64,000 nucleotides of DNA. Source: Actinorhabdospora filicis. Its GTDB lineage: Bacteria > Actinomycetota > Actinomycetes > Mycobacteriales > Micromonosporaceae. Within the stretch, counting starts at the first letter, position 1, and every line of letters begins with the position of its first letter. Position numbers and translations under genes: made by a program. The notes beneath the pieces are model-generated. The model made no database searches. It was not told the DNA's origin and saw only the letters and a list, made by a program, of their open reading frames with translations. Positions 34,091 through 43,904 of the stretch are shown one piece after another. The stretch is from contig NZ_BSTX01000004.1 in NCBI RefSeq assembly GCF_030269765.1, positions 178,597-242,596 of the forward strand, read 5' to 3'.

Positions 34091-35857
34091 TCAGGTGGCC
34101 ATTTTTCCCGCGATCAGTCGCCATCCGCGTGCGATGTGGACCAACGGTCTACCGTCCGGGCACAGTCCGTCGATGAGCGCGGCCCCGTCGGCGGGACGCT
34201 TCTCGGCGACCTTGTCGAGGGACCGGGTGACGAGCTCGCCCAATTGGGGGTCTATCGCGCCGATCCGCCCCAGGATCTCGGGGTCGGGCGGCTGGCTGAT
34301 CACTTTATGGGTGGTGCGCGGGATGCTCTCGGCGTCGAAGGGGCCCTTGACGCTGGCGGCGAAGGCCACGCAGCACGCCCAGGCCCACACGTCGGCGGCG
34401 GCGGTGATGCGGGAGTCCTCGAACTGCTCGGGCGCCATGAACGCGAAGGTGCCCAGCTGGACGCCGGTGTTGGTGAGCCGCGTGGAGCCGGGGATGAAGG
34501 CGATGCCGAAGTCGATGATCTTCGGCCCGTCGGAGGTCAGCATGATGTTGGCGGGCTTGATGTCGCGGTGGACGACGCCCAGGTCGTGCAGGCTGCGGAG
34601 CCCTTCGGCGAGCGCGATGGCGAGGCTGCGCAGGCCCGCCGGTTCGAGGATGGGGCCTTTGATGTGGGCGTAGTCGTGCAGGGTGAGGCCGTCGAGCAGC
34701 TCGGTGACCAGGAAGGGCCGGTTGCGGTCGACGCCGGAGTCCAGGACCCGCGCGGTGTAGGGCCCGTCGGCCAGGGCGAGGGTGTCGCATTCGCGCTGGA
34801 AGCGCTCGCGCTCCAGTGCCGAGTCGAGGATGAGCCCGTTGGTGGTCTTGAGGGCGACGGTGGTGGACGTGCCGGGGCGTCGCGCGAGGTAGACGGTGCC
34901 CATGCCGCCGGCCCCGAGGCGGCCCAGGACCTGGTAGCCGCCGATCGCGTGCGGGTCGCCGGGCAGCAGCGCCTTCCCGTTGGGGTGCGGGGGAACCGGT
35001 GGCGGCGTGTAGGGGGCCATGCTCGGTACGGGCGGCATGCCGGGGTGCATCGCCACGACGGGCCGGACGCGCGGCGTCCCGACCAGCGGGTCGATCTCCA
35101 CGAAGCGGTCCCAGACCGCCTCGGGTTCGCGGACGCGGCGGGTGACGGCGGGGAGCAGCAGCGCGCCGATGAGCGTCCAGACGGTGGCGGTGACGATCGC
35201 GGCGAAGGGCATGAAGAGCAGGCCGCCGACCACGAAGGGCGCCAGTTCGAACTTGGTTCCCTTGCCGTGTCCCCAGTCCAGGGCCCAGTCGGGCATCCGG
35301 TTGCCGCGCAGGAGGCGCTTGTAGAGGTAGGCGGCGCCTGCCCACACGACGGCCCCGCCGGCCACGGCGAGCAGGACGGGCCACGGGTCGGCGACGTCGA
35401 AGACGTCCCAGAAGGTGTTGGTCAGCGCCAGCGGTTTGCCGTGCACAGTGGACTTGAGGCCGATGCCGCCGGGGTCCTCGCCCCAGCGCACGGCCCACCA
35501 CAGCGCGGTCGTGGACACCAGGACGCCGCCGCCGATGAGCCGGTGGAAGTTGCGGGCCTGTTTGTTGAGGGGGTGGGTGCGGTCCATGGACTTGCGGACG
35601 CGGTCGGCCTCCTCGCGCGGCAGCCGGTGGGCGGCCAGTGAGGCGCGGACGGGCGCGGTGACCAGCTCGTTGCGTTCGCCGGTCACGGCGGGCAGCCACA
35701 AGGGCAGCGTCACCGCGCGCAGCAGCACGGCCGCGCCGAGGACGACGGCGATCCACGCCGGAGGGTCGCCCAGCCAGGGCACGCGTTCCAGCAGCCACTG
35801 CGCGCCCTGCAGCAACCACAGGCCGGGCAGCCCGAGCACGGCGAGCAGATCGGACAC
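34091..35857 (-). CDS. YidC/Oxa1-like membrane domain fused to a Ser/Thr protein kinase (copy B)
   Basis: The 588-residue paralogue has the same order. AVVLGAAVLLRAVTLPLWLP has Arg47 at the same position as copy A. A charged cytoplasmic loop follows, then helices near 108-125, 160-178 and 205-238, with FWDVFDVADPWPVLLAVAGG resembling the YidC segment LWFDLGSPDPYYILP as I recall it. A Pro-rich linker leads to a full kinase (Gly loop 313-321, Lys337, HRD Asp432, DFG Asp449). The GTG at 35857 has a strong ribosome site (GGGGAGGAG). It is 86 nt upstream of copy A on the same strand, so they probably form an operon. Confidence 0.85.
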   Translation of the reverse strand: MSDLLAVLGLPGLWLLQGAQWLLERVPWLGDPPAWIAVVLGAAVLLRAVTLPLWLPAVTGERNELVTAPVRASLAAHRLPREEADRVRKSMDRTHPLNKQARNFHRLIGGGVLVSTTALWWAVRWGEDPGGIGLKSTVHGKPLALTNTFWDVFDVADPWPVLLAVAGGAVVWAGAAYLYKRLLRGNRMPDWALDWGHGKGTKFELAPFVVGGLLFMPFAAIVTATVWTLIGALLLPAVTRRVREPEAVWDRFVEIDPLVGTPRVRPVVAMHPGMPPVPSMAPYTPPPVPPHPNGKALLPGDPHAIGGYQVLGRLGAGGMGTVYLARRPGTSTTVALKTTNGLILDSALERERFQRECDTLALADGPYTARVLDSGVDRNRPFLVTELLDGLTLHDYAHIKGPILEPAGLRSLAIALAEGLRSLHDLGVVHRDIKPANIMLTSDGPKIIDFGIAFIPGSTRLTNTGVQLGTFAFMAPEQFEDSRITAAADVWAWACCVAFAASVKGPFDAESIPRTTHKVISQPPDPEILGRIGAIDPQLGELVTRSLDKVAEKRPADGAALIDGLCPDGRPLVHIARGWRLIAGKMAT

Positions 35858-35944
35858 GGCACTCCTCCCCAGGGTCCTCGACGCACCATAGCGCGTGGGT
35901 GCGACCGCCACGATCCCGCGAATGGTCGGCGGTAGGTTCGACGC

Positions 35945-36463
35945 GTGCGCAGACGTCTCCTACTCCTCCTCTCCGTGCCCCTTCTCTTTCTGGCCGCGTG
36001 CGGCGCCGAGGCGATGACGGCGAGGGACTGGGCGACGTCGGTGTGCGGGACCCTCGGGCCCTGGCGGACCCGCATCGGCGAGCTGACCGGTGGCGCGCAG
36101 GCCGCCATCAAACCGGACAGCACGCCACAGACCGCCAAGGAGGAGCTGGTCAAGCTCATTCAGGGCGCGGCCGGGGCGTCCTCGACGGCCCACGACTCGC
36201 TCGCGAAGCTGCCCGCGCCGGACGTGGAGGGCGGCGCCGGTGTCCGCGACACGTTCGTGGCCGCGCTGGCCACCGCCCGCGACGCCTACGGGCAGGCCGC
36301 CGCCGAGCTGGGCGGGCTGGACGCGTCCGCCGCCGACTTCTACGACCGGGTGAGCGCGGTCATGACGCGCCTGAACAGCGCCTATTCGGCCGGTCCGGAC
36401 CCCTCGTCGCTGGACTCGAAGGAGCTCAAGGAGGCCTTCGACACCGTCCCCGAGTGCCGCTGA
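35945..36463 (+). CDS. Secreted lipoprotein, function unknown
   Basis: The 172-residue product starts (GTG) with MRRRLLLLLSVPLLFLAACG, a signal peptide with lipobox LAAC and lipidated Cys19. The mature part is helical, with one more Cys in SVCGTLG and another in the C-terminal PECR, perhaps forming a disulfide. It should be anchored outside the membrane. It is divergent from kinase gene B, 87 nt away, so it could be linked to that signalling unit, but there is no direct evidence. Confidence 0.8.
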   Translation: MRRRLLLLLSVPLLFLAACGAEAMTARDWATSVCGTLGPWRTRIGELTGGAQAAIKPDSTPQTAKEELVKLIQGAAGASSTAHDSLAKLPAPDVEGGAGVRDTFVAALATARDAYGQAAAELGGLDASAADFYDRVSAVMTRLNSAYSAGPDPSSLDSKELKEAFDTVPECR

Positions 36464-36663
36464 GGACCGCCGGTTTCAGGCGTGGATCGCGGTGATCGAC
36501 GGGAATAGGAGGTATACGGAGCTGCCTTACGGCATATTCGCGTTGTACCGTGCCAGTCGGAGTGGAGGACGTCTTCGGTGGTCGCCATGAACACGGCTGG
36601 TCGCCGCGTTACCGTAGACAACCGGTCCCAGTGACGAAGCAGTACCTACAAGTGGGGTAAGTA

Positions 36664-39432
36664 GTGGCCCGATCCGCCGGCACCAAGCGCCTGGTCATCG
36701 TCGAATCACCGGCGAAGGCCAAGACCATATCCGGCTACCTCGGGCCGGAGTACATCGTCGAGGCCAGTCTCGGGCACATCCGGGACCTGCCGCGTAAGGC
36801 CGCCGAGATCTCCGACGATCTCAAGGCCAAGGGCTGGAACAGCCTGGGCGTCGACGTGAACAACGACTTCGAGCCGCTGTACCTGGTCAACCCCGACCGC
36901 GAGCAGCACGTCCGCAAACTCAAGGCGCTGCTGAAGGACTCCTCCGAGCTCCTGCTGGCCACCGATGAGGACCGCGAGGGCGAGGCCATCGCGTGGCACC
37001 TGATGCAGACGCTCAACCCCAAGGTGCCGGTGCGGCGCATGGTGTTCCACGAGATCACCAAGCCCGCGATCGCGGCCGCCGTGGCGAATCCGCGCGAGAT
37101 CGACCAGTCCCTTGTGGACGCCCAGGAGGCCCGGCGCATTCTCGACCGCCTCTACGGCTTCGAGGTCTCCCCGGTGCTGTGGAAGAAGATCATGCCGCGC
37201 CTGTCGGCCGGTCGCGTCCAGTCGGTGGCGACCCGCATCGTCGTGGAGCGCGAGCGGCAGCGGGTCAAGTTCCACGCCGCCGACTACTGGGGCATCACCG
37301 CCGCGCTGCGCACGTCGGGCGCGGAGACCTTCGCCGCCGGGCTGGTCACCTTCGACGGGGACCGCGTCGCCACCGGTAAGGACTTCGACCCCGACACCGG
37401 ACGCGCGCGCGGCAACGTCGTCCACCTCGACGAGGCGGGCGCGCGGGGGCTGGCCGAGCGGCTGTCGGGCGTCCCGTACCAGGTCTCGCGCGTGGAGGAG
37501 AAGCCGTACCGCCGGCGTCCCTACGCGCCGTTCATCACCTCCACGCTTCAGCAGGAGGCGTCCCGCAAGCTCCGGCAGTCGAGCGCGCAGACGATGCGCA
37601 TCGCGCAGCGACTGTACGAAAACGGGTACATCACCTATATGCGTACCGACAGTACGAACCTGTCGGAAACCGCCCTCGCGGCCGCGCGCCGCCAGGTCGC
37701 CGAGCTGTACGGGCCGCAGTACGTGCCCGCCGAGCCGCGCCGCTACGCCCGCAAGGTCAAGAACGCGCAGGAGGCGCACGAGGCGATCCGCCCCGCCGGC
37801 GACTCCTTCCGCACACCCGGCGACGTGGCCAAGGAGCTGTCCTCGGACGAGCTGCGCCTCTACGAGCTCATCTGGCGCCGCACGGTGGCCTCCCAGATGA
37901 CCGACGCGGTCGGCAACTCCGTCTCGGTGCGCGTCAAGGCGACCTCGACCACCGGTGAGGTGTGCGAGTTCGGCGCCTCCGGCAAGACCATCACCGACCC
38001 GGGCTTCCTGAAGGCCTACGTCGAGTCCCTCGACGACGACGCCGAGGACGCCGACGACGCCGAGCGCCGCCTGCCCAACCTCGCCAAGGACCAGGCGCTC
38101 ACCGCGGACGGGCTCACCGCCGACGGGCACCGCACGCAGCCGCCCGCCCGCTACACCGAGGCCTCGCTGGTGAAGGCCCTCGAAGAGCGCGGCATCGGCC
38201 GTCCCTCGACCTACGCGTCGATCATGCAGACCATCCAGGACCGCGAGTACGTCTTCAAGCGCGGCCAGGCCCTCGTCCCGACCTTCCTGGCCTTCGCCGT
38301 GGTCGGGCTGATGGAGCAGCACTTCACGCGCCTGGTCGACTACGACTTCACCGCCGCGATGGAGGGCGAGCTCGACGAGATCGCCGCCGGCGACGCCGAG
38401 CGCCTGGAGTTCCTGCGCCACTTCTACTTCGGTGGCGCCGCCGCCGAGGGCACGGTGGCCTCCGCGGGTGGCCTGAAGGCCCTCGTGGACGACCAGATGC
38501 CGCAGATCGACGCGCGCGCGGTCAACTCCATCCCGCTGTTCACCGACGAGTCGGGCCGCCAGGTCGTGGCCCGCGTCGGCCGCTTCGGGCCCTACCTGGA
38601 GCGCACCAAGACCGGCCAGGAGCCCGGCGAGGGCGAGCGGGTGTCCGTCCCCGACAGCGTCGCCCCCGACGAGCTGACCGCGGAGAAGGTGGAGGAGCTC
38701 TATAACGCCCCCGCCGACGAGCGCGAGCTGGGCGAGGACCCCGCCACCGGCGAGACGGTGATGCTCAAGTCGGGCCGCTACGGGCCCTACGTCACGCGCG
38801 GCGAATCGACGTCCTCGCTGCTCAAGACGCAGGACCCGGCCGAACTCACCCTCGCCGACGCGCTGCGGCTGCTGTCGCTGCCGCGCGTGGTCGGCGAGCT
38901 CGACGGCGAGCCGGTCGAGGCGGCCAACGGCCGTTACGGGCCCTACGTCAAGAAGGGCAAGGACTCCCGTTCCCTGGAGAACGAGGAGCAGCTCTTCACC
39001 GTCACCATCGAGGAGGCCGCGGCCCTCTTCGCGCAGCCGAAGAAGCGCGGCCGCGCCGCCGCCCCGCCGCTGAAGGAGCTGGGCGACGACCCGGTGTCCG
39101 GCAAGCCGATGGTGGTCAAGGAGGGCCGCTTCGGGCCCTATGTGACCGACGGCGAGACCAACGCGTCCCTGCGCAAGGGCGACTCCGTCGAGGAGATCAC
39201 CACCGAGCGCGGCTCGGAGCTGCTGGCCGACCGCCGCGCGAAGGGCCCGACGAAGAAGGCCGTGAAGAAGACCGCGGCCAAGAAGGCGACCAAGACCGCC
39301 GCGAAGAAGACCACCGCGACGAAGAAGACCGCCGCGGCGGCGAAGAAGGCGACGAGCGCCTCGGCGCTCGGGGTGAAGAAGGTCGTGAAGAAGTCGGCGG
39401 CGAAGAAGGCCGCGGCGAAGAAGACGACGTAG
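36664..39432 (+). CDS. topA: DNA topoisomerase I
   Basis: The 922-residue type IA topoisomerase begins RLVIVESPAKAKTISGYLG (TOPRIM), has ATDEDREGEAIAWHL for metal binding, and the active-site Tyr in YITYMRTDST near residue 324. It lacks the Cys4 zinc fingers of E. coli TopA and instead has repeated FGPYV/YGPYV-containing modules and a 60-residue Lys/Ala-rich tail (TKKAVKKTAAKKATK…), as in other actinobacteria, where the tail aids processivity. It relaxes negative supercoils. The start is the GTG at 36664. A hairpin follows the stop codon. Confidence 0.97.
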   Translation: MARSAGTKRLVIVESPAKAKTISGYLGPEYIVEASLGHIRDLPRKAAEISDDLKAKGWNSLGVDVNNDFEPLYLVNPDREQHVRKLKALLKDSSELLLATDEDREGEAIAWHLMQTLNPKVPVRRMVFHEITKPAIAAAVANPREIDQSLVDAQEARRILDRLYGFEVSPVLWKKIMPRLSAGRVQSVATRIVVERERQRVKFHAADYWGITAALRTSGAETFAAGLVTFDGDRVATGKDFDPDTGRARGNVVHLDEAGARGLAERLSGVPYQVSRVEEKPYRRRPYAPFITSTLQQEASRKLRQSSAQTMRIAQRLYENGYITYMRTDSTNLSETALAAARRQVAELYGPQYVPAEPRRYARKVKNAQEAHEAIRPAGDSFRTPGDVAKELSSDELRLYELIWRRTVASQMTDAVGNSVSVRVKATSTTGEVCEFGASGKTITDPGFLKAYVESLDDDAEDADDAERRLPNLAKDQALTADGLTADGHRTQPPARYTEASLVKALEERGIGRPSTYASIMQTIQDREYVFKRGQALVPTFLAFAVVGLMEQHFTRLVDYDFTAAMEGELDEIAAGDAERLEFLRHFYFGGAAAEGTVASAGGLKALVDDQMPQIDARAVNSIPLFTDESGRQVVARVGRFGPYLERTKTGQEPGEGERVSVPDSVAPDELTAEKVEELYNAPADERELGEDPATGETVMLKSGRYGPYVTRGESTSSLLKTQDPAELTLADALRLLSLPRVVGELDGEPVEAANGRYGPYVKKGKDSRSLENEEQLFTVTIEEAAALFAQPKKRGRAAAPPLKELGDDPVSGKPMVVKEGRFGPYVTDGETNASLRKGDSVEEITTERGSELLADRRAKGPTKKAVKKTAAKKATKTAAKKTTATKKTAAAAKKATSASALGVKKVVKKSAAKKAAAKKTT

Positions 39433-39437
39433 CCGGA

Positions 39438-39457
39438 CGGCCCGCGCCCGCGGGCCG
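39438..39457 (+). terminator. GC-rich hairpin after topA
   Basis: A perfect 9-bp inverted repeat (CGGCCCGCG, CC, CGCGGGCCG) lies 5 nt after the topA stop. There is no T-run, so termination is tentative. Confidence 0.5.
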
Positions 39458-39597
39458 CCGGTACCTCATTCGTGATCACCCGCGCGCCTTATCGTGCAAA
39501 CCCCCTCAAGTCCGGCATGATGACCGGGTTGGCAAAGCCTGTCCCTTTCGCGTCCCCCCGGGCGCGCCAGGGCTTACGTCGCGCAGGGGGCACGACG

Positions 39598-40245
39598 GTG
39601 AAAGTTAGCGGTGACACTCAGGTGGCGCGCCGGGCTCCGCTTCGGCGGGTACCGGTGCAGGAACGCAGCGCGGCACGGGTCGGGCGCATGCTCGACGCGT
39701 GTGCGGCTCTCGTCGACGAACTGGGATATGAGGGACTCACGACGACGCTCATCGCGCAGCGCGCAGGCGTCGCCATCGGGTCGGTGTACCAGTTCTTCCC
39801 CGACAAGCGCGCGGTCGTCCAGGCCCTGACGGTGCGGCACCTCGAAGCCTTTTTGAACAACCTGAACACGCGTCTGGACGCCCGCCTCGGCGATGGCGTG
39901 GCGGACTGGTGGGCGATCGTCGACGCCGTCATCGACGAGTACATCCACATGCACCGGGCCGAGCCGGGTTTCCGGACTCTCCACTTCGGTGACGTGGTCG
40001 ACGTGCATCTGCTCGACGCCGACCGCGACAACAACGACGTGATCGCGCAGCGGCTCCAGGAGCTGATCATCGACCGGCTCGGCCTCGTCGACCGCCCGGG
40101 CCTGCGCTTCGCGCTGGCCATCGGCGTCGAGACCGGCGACGCGCTGATCAACCTGGCGTTCCGCCGCGACCCGGAGGGAGACAAGGAGATCCTGGACGAG
40201 GCGAAGGTCCTCATCCGCGACTATCTCTCGCGCCACGTGAACTGA
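39598..40245 (+). CDS. TetR-family transcriptional regulator
   Basis: The 215-residue protein has the TetR helix-turn-helix in residues 25-75 (ACAALVDELGYEGLTTTLIA, then RAGVAIGSVYQFFPDK), followed by a helical ligand-binding domain. The GTG at 39598 follows GCAGGGGG; the longer open frame upstream is unlikely because the basic N-terminal arm VKVSGDTQVARRAPLRR is a typical start. It lies between topA and the MFS-Tmk gene on the same strand and could regulate the transporter, but no operator was identified. Confidence 0.9.
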   Translation: MKVSGDTQVARRAPLRRVPVQERSAARVGRMLDACAALVDELGYEGLTTTLIAQRAGVAIGSVYQFFPDKRAVVQALTVRHLEAFLNNLNTRLDARLGDGVADWWAIVDAVIDEYIHMHRAEPGFRTLHFGDVVDVHLLDADRDNNDVIAQRLQELIIDRLGLVDRPGLRFALAIGVETGDALINLAFRRDPEGDKEILDEAKVLIRDYLSRHVN

Positions 40246-40309
40246 CCGGCGCGGCGGCCGCCCAAGGGCCGTCTCAGCCGCGTCTCAGCGATGGCGGGTT
40301 CTACTGGAA

Positions 40310-40338
40310 GCGGCCCGGGCACCTCGCGCCCGGGCCGC
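40310..40338 (+). terminator. Hairpin terminator after the TetR gene
   Basis: An 11-bp perfect inverted repeat (GCGGCCCGGGC, loop ACCTCGC, GCCCGGGCCGC) lies 64 nt after the TetR stop. The rest of the 366-nt spacer to the Tmk gene shows no gene. Confidence 0.5.
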
Positions 40339-40611
40339 CACCGTACCGCCCCGCCGCCACGCGGCCGGCTCTCCGAATTCCCCCACCGGCGATGGTGGCG
40401 GGGCGGTCTGGAACCACTTCTTCCCCGGCGAACGCCGTCCGCGTGACGCGCGGCCTCCCCTTCGGGCGATACTCGACGTGTCGGCGGCAGCGGCACGCCG
40501 ACGCGGCGCCCGACACGCGGGAACGCCCCGGTGCCGACCCGGTCACGGGAGCCAATAGGCTCGCATGAGCCGTTTCGCGCACCGGCACGGAGGAAGGGAC
40601 GCGCCCAGGAC

Positions 40612-42723
40612 ATGTCAGTCGCGACAGATCTCCGCGCGATCCTGCGCATCAGACCGTTCCGCCGCCTGTGGGCGGTGCTCGGCCTGTCCGCCTTCGGCGA
40701 CTGGCTCGGCCTGCTCGCCGCCTCGCTGTTCGCGTCCAACCAGGTCGAGGACGCCACCGCCAAGGGCCTCGCCTTCGGCTCGGTCATCGCCGTGCGCCTG
40801 CTGCCCGCCCTGGTGCTGGGCCCGCTCGCGGGGATCTTCGCCGACCGCTGGGACCGGCGGCTCACCATGGCCGTCTGCGACACCTTGCGCTTCGTCCTGT
40901 TCTTCTCCATCCCCCTCGTCGGCCTGTGGGTGGGCGGCGGCGTGCCCGCCGTCGGCTATGCCGCGATCGCCCAGTTCGCCATCGAGGCGGTGGCGATGGT
41001 GTGGATGCCCGCCAAGGAGGCGGCCGTCCCGAACCTGCTGCCCCGCGCGCGCCTGGAGGCGGCCAACCAGCTCACCCTGGTCACCACCTACGGCCTGACG
41101 CCGGTGCTCGCGGCGGGCGTCCTGGGCCTGCTGACCAGCTTCGACGACCAGCTCTCCAGCCTGGGGGCGTGGGCGGAGGCCACCGACCTGGCCCTCTACT
41201 TCAACGCGTTCACGTTCCTGGCGGCCGCGATCACGGTGTTCTTCGCGATCCCCGAGCTCAGCCAGCGCCGCAACGGCAACCACCCGCCGGGGTACAAGCC
41301 GGAGAAGAAGCCCTCGATGCTCGCCGAGTTCGCCGACGGCTGGCGTTACGTGGGCCGCACGAAGCTCGTGCGCGGCCTGGTCCTGGGCATCCTGGGCGCC
41401 TTCGCCAGCGCGGGCGTGGTCATCGGCACCGCGAAGTTCTACGCGCAGGCCCTCGGCGGTGGTGATGCGACCTTCTCGACGCTGTTCGCGACGATGTTCA
41501 TCGGCCTGGGCCTCGGCATCGCCCTCGGTCCGAAGCTCGTCGGCGCGCTGTCCCGGCGCCGCTGGTTCGGGCTGAGCATCATCCTGGCCGGGTGCGCCGT
41601 CGTCGTGGACTCCGCCGCCCCGCACATCGCCTTCGCGCTCCTGGGCACCGCGGGTGTCGGCGTGGGCGCGGGCATGGCGTTCCTGTCGGGCATCACCCTC
41701 CTCGGCGGCGAGGTGGACGACGACGTGCGCGGGCGCATCTTCGCGTTCATCAACACCGCCGCGCGCGTGGTCCTCATGGTCACCATCGCCGGCGCGGGCC
41801 TCATCGCCGGTTTCGGGCTGGCCCGCCGTTTCGACTGGGGTCCCTTCCACATGGACCTGTCGGCGACCCGGTTCCTGCTGCTGGCGGCCGGGCTCATCGG
41901 CATCGCCACCGGTATCACCGCGTTCCGGCAGATGGACGACAAGCCGGGCGTGCCGGTCCTGCGCGACCTGTGGAGCTCCATCCGCGGCCGCCCCCTCAGC
42001 CTGGGCGAGCCCGCCACGGGCACCGGGCAGTTCATCGTCTTCGAGGGCATCGACGGCTCCGGGAAGTCCTCCCAGGTCGTCAAGCTCGCCGCGCACCTGC
42101 GCCTGGCCGGGCACGATGTGCTGTTCACGCGCGAGCCGGGCGGCACCGAGATCGGCCGCCGCATCCGCTCGCTGGTCCTCGACCCGACCGCCGGGACCGA
42201 GCCGTCCCCCCGCGCCGAGGCCCTCCTGTACGCCGCCGACCGCGCCCAGCACGTGGAGACGGTCGTGCGCCCGGCCCTGCACGAGGGCCAGGTGGTCATC
42301 TCCGACCGCTACGTCGACTCCTCCATCGCCTACCAGGCCGCCGGGCGCGGCATGGCCGTCGAAGAGGTCGCGTGGCTGTCCGACTGGGCCACCGCCTCCC
42401 TCAAGCCGGACCTGGTGGTCATCCTCGACCTCGACCCGATGATCGCCCAGGGTCGCATGAAGGGCCGCTCCGAGGCCGACTTCATCGAGAAGGAGGACCT
42501 GGAGTTCCACGAGAAGGTCCGCTACAAGTTCCTCGACATCGCCGCCGAGAACCCGCAGCGCTACCTCGTGGTCGACGCGACCCTGTCCGAGGACGAGATC
42601 TTCACGATCGTCCGCGCCAAGGTCGACGAGCGGCTGCCCGCGCCGCCGCCGCGCGGCAACGACGTCCCCGACCCGCTCGACGCGCTCCTGGACGAGGAAC
42701 CCGCCGCGCGGGAGGACGCGTGA
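40612..42723 (+). CDS. tmk: MFS transporter domain fused to thymidylate kinase
   Basis: The 703-residue product has an MFS-like N-terminal half of about 12 membrane spans (residues 15-450) and a C-terminal dTMP kinase from about 473: P-loop FEGIDGSGKSSQVVK, TREPGGTEIGRRIR, the DR(Y) motif ISDRYVDSS, and a LID-like region RMKGRSEADFIEKED. This fusion is known in actinobacteria (Streptomyces tmk). The kinase makes dTDP from dTMP for DNA synthesis; the role of the membrane half is not established. The ATG at 40612 is chosen from the MFS start. The holB start overlaps its stop (GTGA). Confidence 0.93.
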   Translation: MSVATDLRAILRIRPFRRLWAVLGLSAFGDWLGLLAASLFASNQVEDATAKGLAFGSVIAVRLLPALVLGPLAGIFADRWDRRLTMAVCDTLRFVLFFSIPLVGLWVGGGVPAVGYAAIAQFAIEAVAMVWMPAKEAAVPNLLPRARLEAANQLTLVTTYGLTPVLAAGVLGLLTSFDDQLSSLGAWAEATDLALYFNAFTFLAAAITVFFAIPELSQRRNGNHPPGYKPEKKPSMLAEFADGWRYVGRTKLVRGLVLGILGAFASAGVVIGTAKFYAQALGGGDATFSTLFATMFIGLGLGIALGPKLVGALSRRRWFGLSIILAGCAVVVDSAAPHIAFALLGTAGVGVGAGMAFLSGITLLGGEVDDDVRGRIFAFINTAARVVLMVTIAGAGLIAGFGLARRFDWGPFHMDLSATRFLLLAAGLIGIATGITAFRQMDDKPGVPVLRDLWSSIRGRPLSLGEPATGTGQFIVFEGIDGSGKSSQVVKLAAHLRLAGHDVLFTREPGGTEIGRRIRSLVLDPTAGTEPSPRAEALLYAADRAQHVETVVRPALHEGQVVISDRYVDSSIAYQAAGRGMAVEEVAWLSDWATASLKPDLVVILDLDPMIAQGRMKGRSEADFIEKEDLEFHEKVRYKFLDIAAENPQRYLVVDATLSEDEIFTIVRAKVDERLPAPPPRGNDVPDPLDALLDEEPAAREDA

Positions 42724-43904
42724 GCGCGCCGGTCTTCGACGACCTCGTCGGCCAGGAGGCCGTCGTCGACCTGCTGGGCCGCGCCGTCACCGCCGCGCAG
42801 AACGTCCTGGCCGGCACCGGCGGCGACACCTCGGCGATGACGCACTCGTGGCTGTTCACCGGGCCCGCCGGGTCCGGGCGCTCGGTGGCCGCCCGCACGC
42901 TGGCCGCCGCGCTCCAGTGCCCGCGCGGGGGCTGCGACGCCTGCTCCGCCTGCCACACGACCCTCGGCGGCACCCACGCCGACGTGCGCTTCGTCGTCCC
43001 CGACGGGCTGTCGATCGGCGTGAACGAGATGCGCGCGCTCATCGCCCGCGCCCAGAGCGCGCCCACCCAGGGCCGGTGGCAGGTCCTGCTCATCGAGGAC
43101 GCCGACCGGCTCACCGAGGCCGCCGGGAACGCGCTGCTGAAGTCCATCGAGGAACCGCCGCCGCGCACGGTGTTCCTGCTGTGCGCGCCCTCCGTCGAGG
43201 ACGTGCTGGTCACCATCCGCTCCCGCTGCCGCGTGGTGGCCCTGCGCCAGCCCGCGCCGGACGCCATCGCGCGCCTGCTCGTCGACCGCGACGGCATCGA
43301 CCCCGCGATCGCGGCGACCATGGCCTCGGTCGCCCAGGGGCACGTGGGCCGCGCGCGCCGCCTGGCCAGTGACGCCGAGGCCCGCGAGCGCCGCTCGGCG
43401 GTGCTGGCCGTCCCGCGCCGCCTCACCGGCGTCGGCGCCTGCTTCGACGCCGCCGACGCGCTCATCACCGCCGCCGAGACCGAGGCCGAGGCCGCCACCT
43501 CCGAGGTCGCCGCCCGCGAGAAGGCCGACCTGGAGACCGCCCTCGGCAAGGGCGGCAGCGGCAAGGGCGCGTCCAAGGCCACCCGCGGCACCGCCGGGGT
43601 GGTCAAGGACCTGGAGAAGCGCCAGAAGAGCCGCCTGACGCGCGCGCAGCGCGACTCTCTCGACCGCGCGCTGGTGGACCTGGCCGCGTTCTACCGCGAC
43701 GTCCTCGTCAGCCGGCTGGGCGCGCGCGTCCCGCTCGTCCACACCGACCTCGCCGATGCCTCCGAGGCGGCCGCGCGCGCGTTCTCACCCGAGAGCGTCG
43801 TCCGGCGCATCGACGCGATCCTGGCCTGCCGCGACGCGATCGACCGCAACGTGAAGGCCCGCATCGCGGTGGAGACGATGATGCTGCACCTGTGGCGGAG
43901 TTAG
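42720..43904 (+). CDS. holB: DNA polymerase III subunit delta'
   Basis: The 394-residue clamp-loader subunit starts FDDLVGQEAVVDLL, has a zinc-binding cysteine cluster CPRGGCDACSAC near 66-77, and a P-loop-like GPAGSGRSVAAR in which Lys is replaced by Arg, as expected for delta', which does not hydrolyse ATP. LLIEDADRLTEAAGNALLKS, then IEEPPP, is the conserved Walker B/sensor region. Residues 240-300 include an actinobacterial insert rich in Ala, Glu and Lys. Its GTG overlaps the tmk stop, coupling dTTP supply and replication genes as in Streptomyces. Confidence 0.93.
   Translation: MSAPVFDDLVGQEAVVDLLGRAVTAAQNVLAGTGGDTSAMTHSWLFTGPAGSGRSVAARTLAAALQCPRGGCDACSACHTTLGGTHADVRFVVPDGLSIGVNEMRALIARAQSAPTQGRWQVLLIEDADRLTEAAGNALLKSIEEPPPRTVFLLCAPSVEDVLVTIRSRCRVVALRQPAPDAIARLLVDRDGIDPAIAATMASVAQGHVGRARRLASDAEARERRSAVLAVPRRLTGVGACFDAADALITAAETEAEAATSEVAAREKADLETALGKGGSGKGASKATRGTAGVVKDLEKRQKSRLTRAQRDSLDRALVDLAAFYRDVLVSRLGARVPLVHTDLADASEAAARAFSPESVVRRIDAILACRDAIDRNVKARIAVETMMLHLWRS

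Noticed and set aside
34004..34091. Possible single transcript reading through both kinases as one polyprotein
   Set aside because: Each gene has its own stop and start with an 86-nt gap and separate ribosome sites, so they are two proteins.
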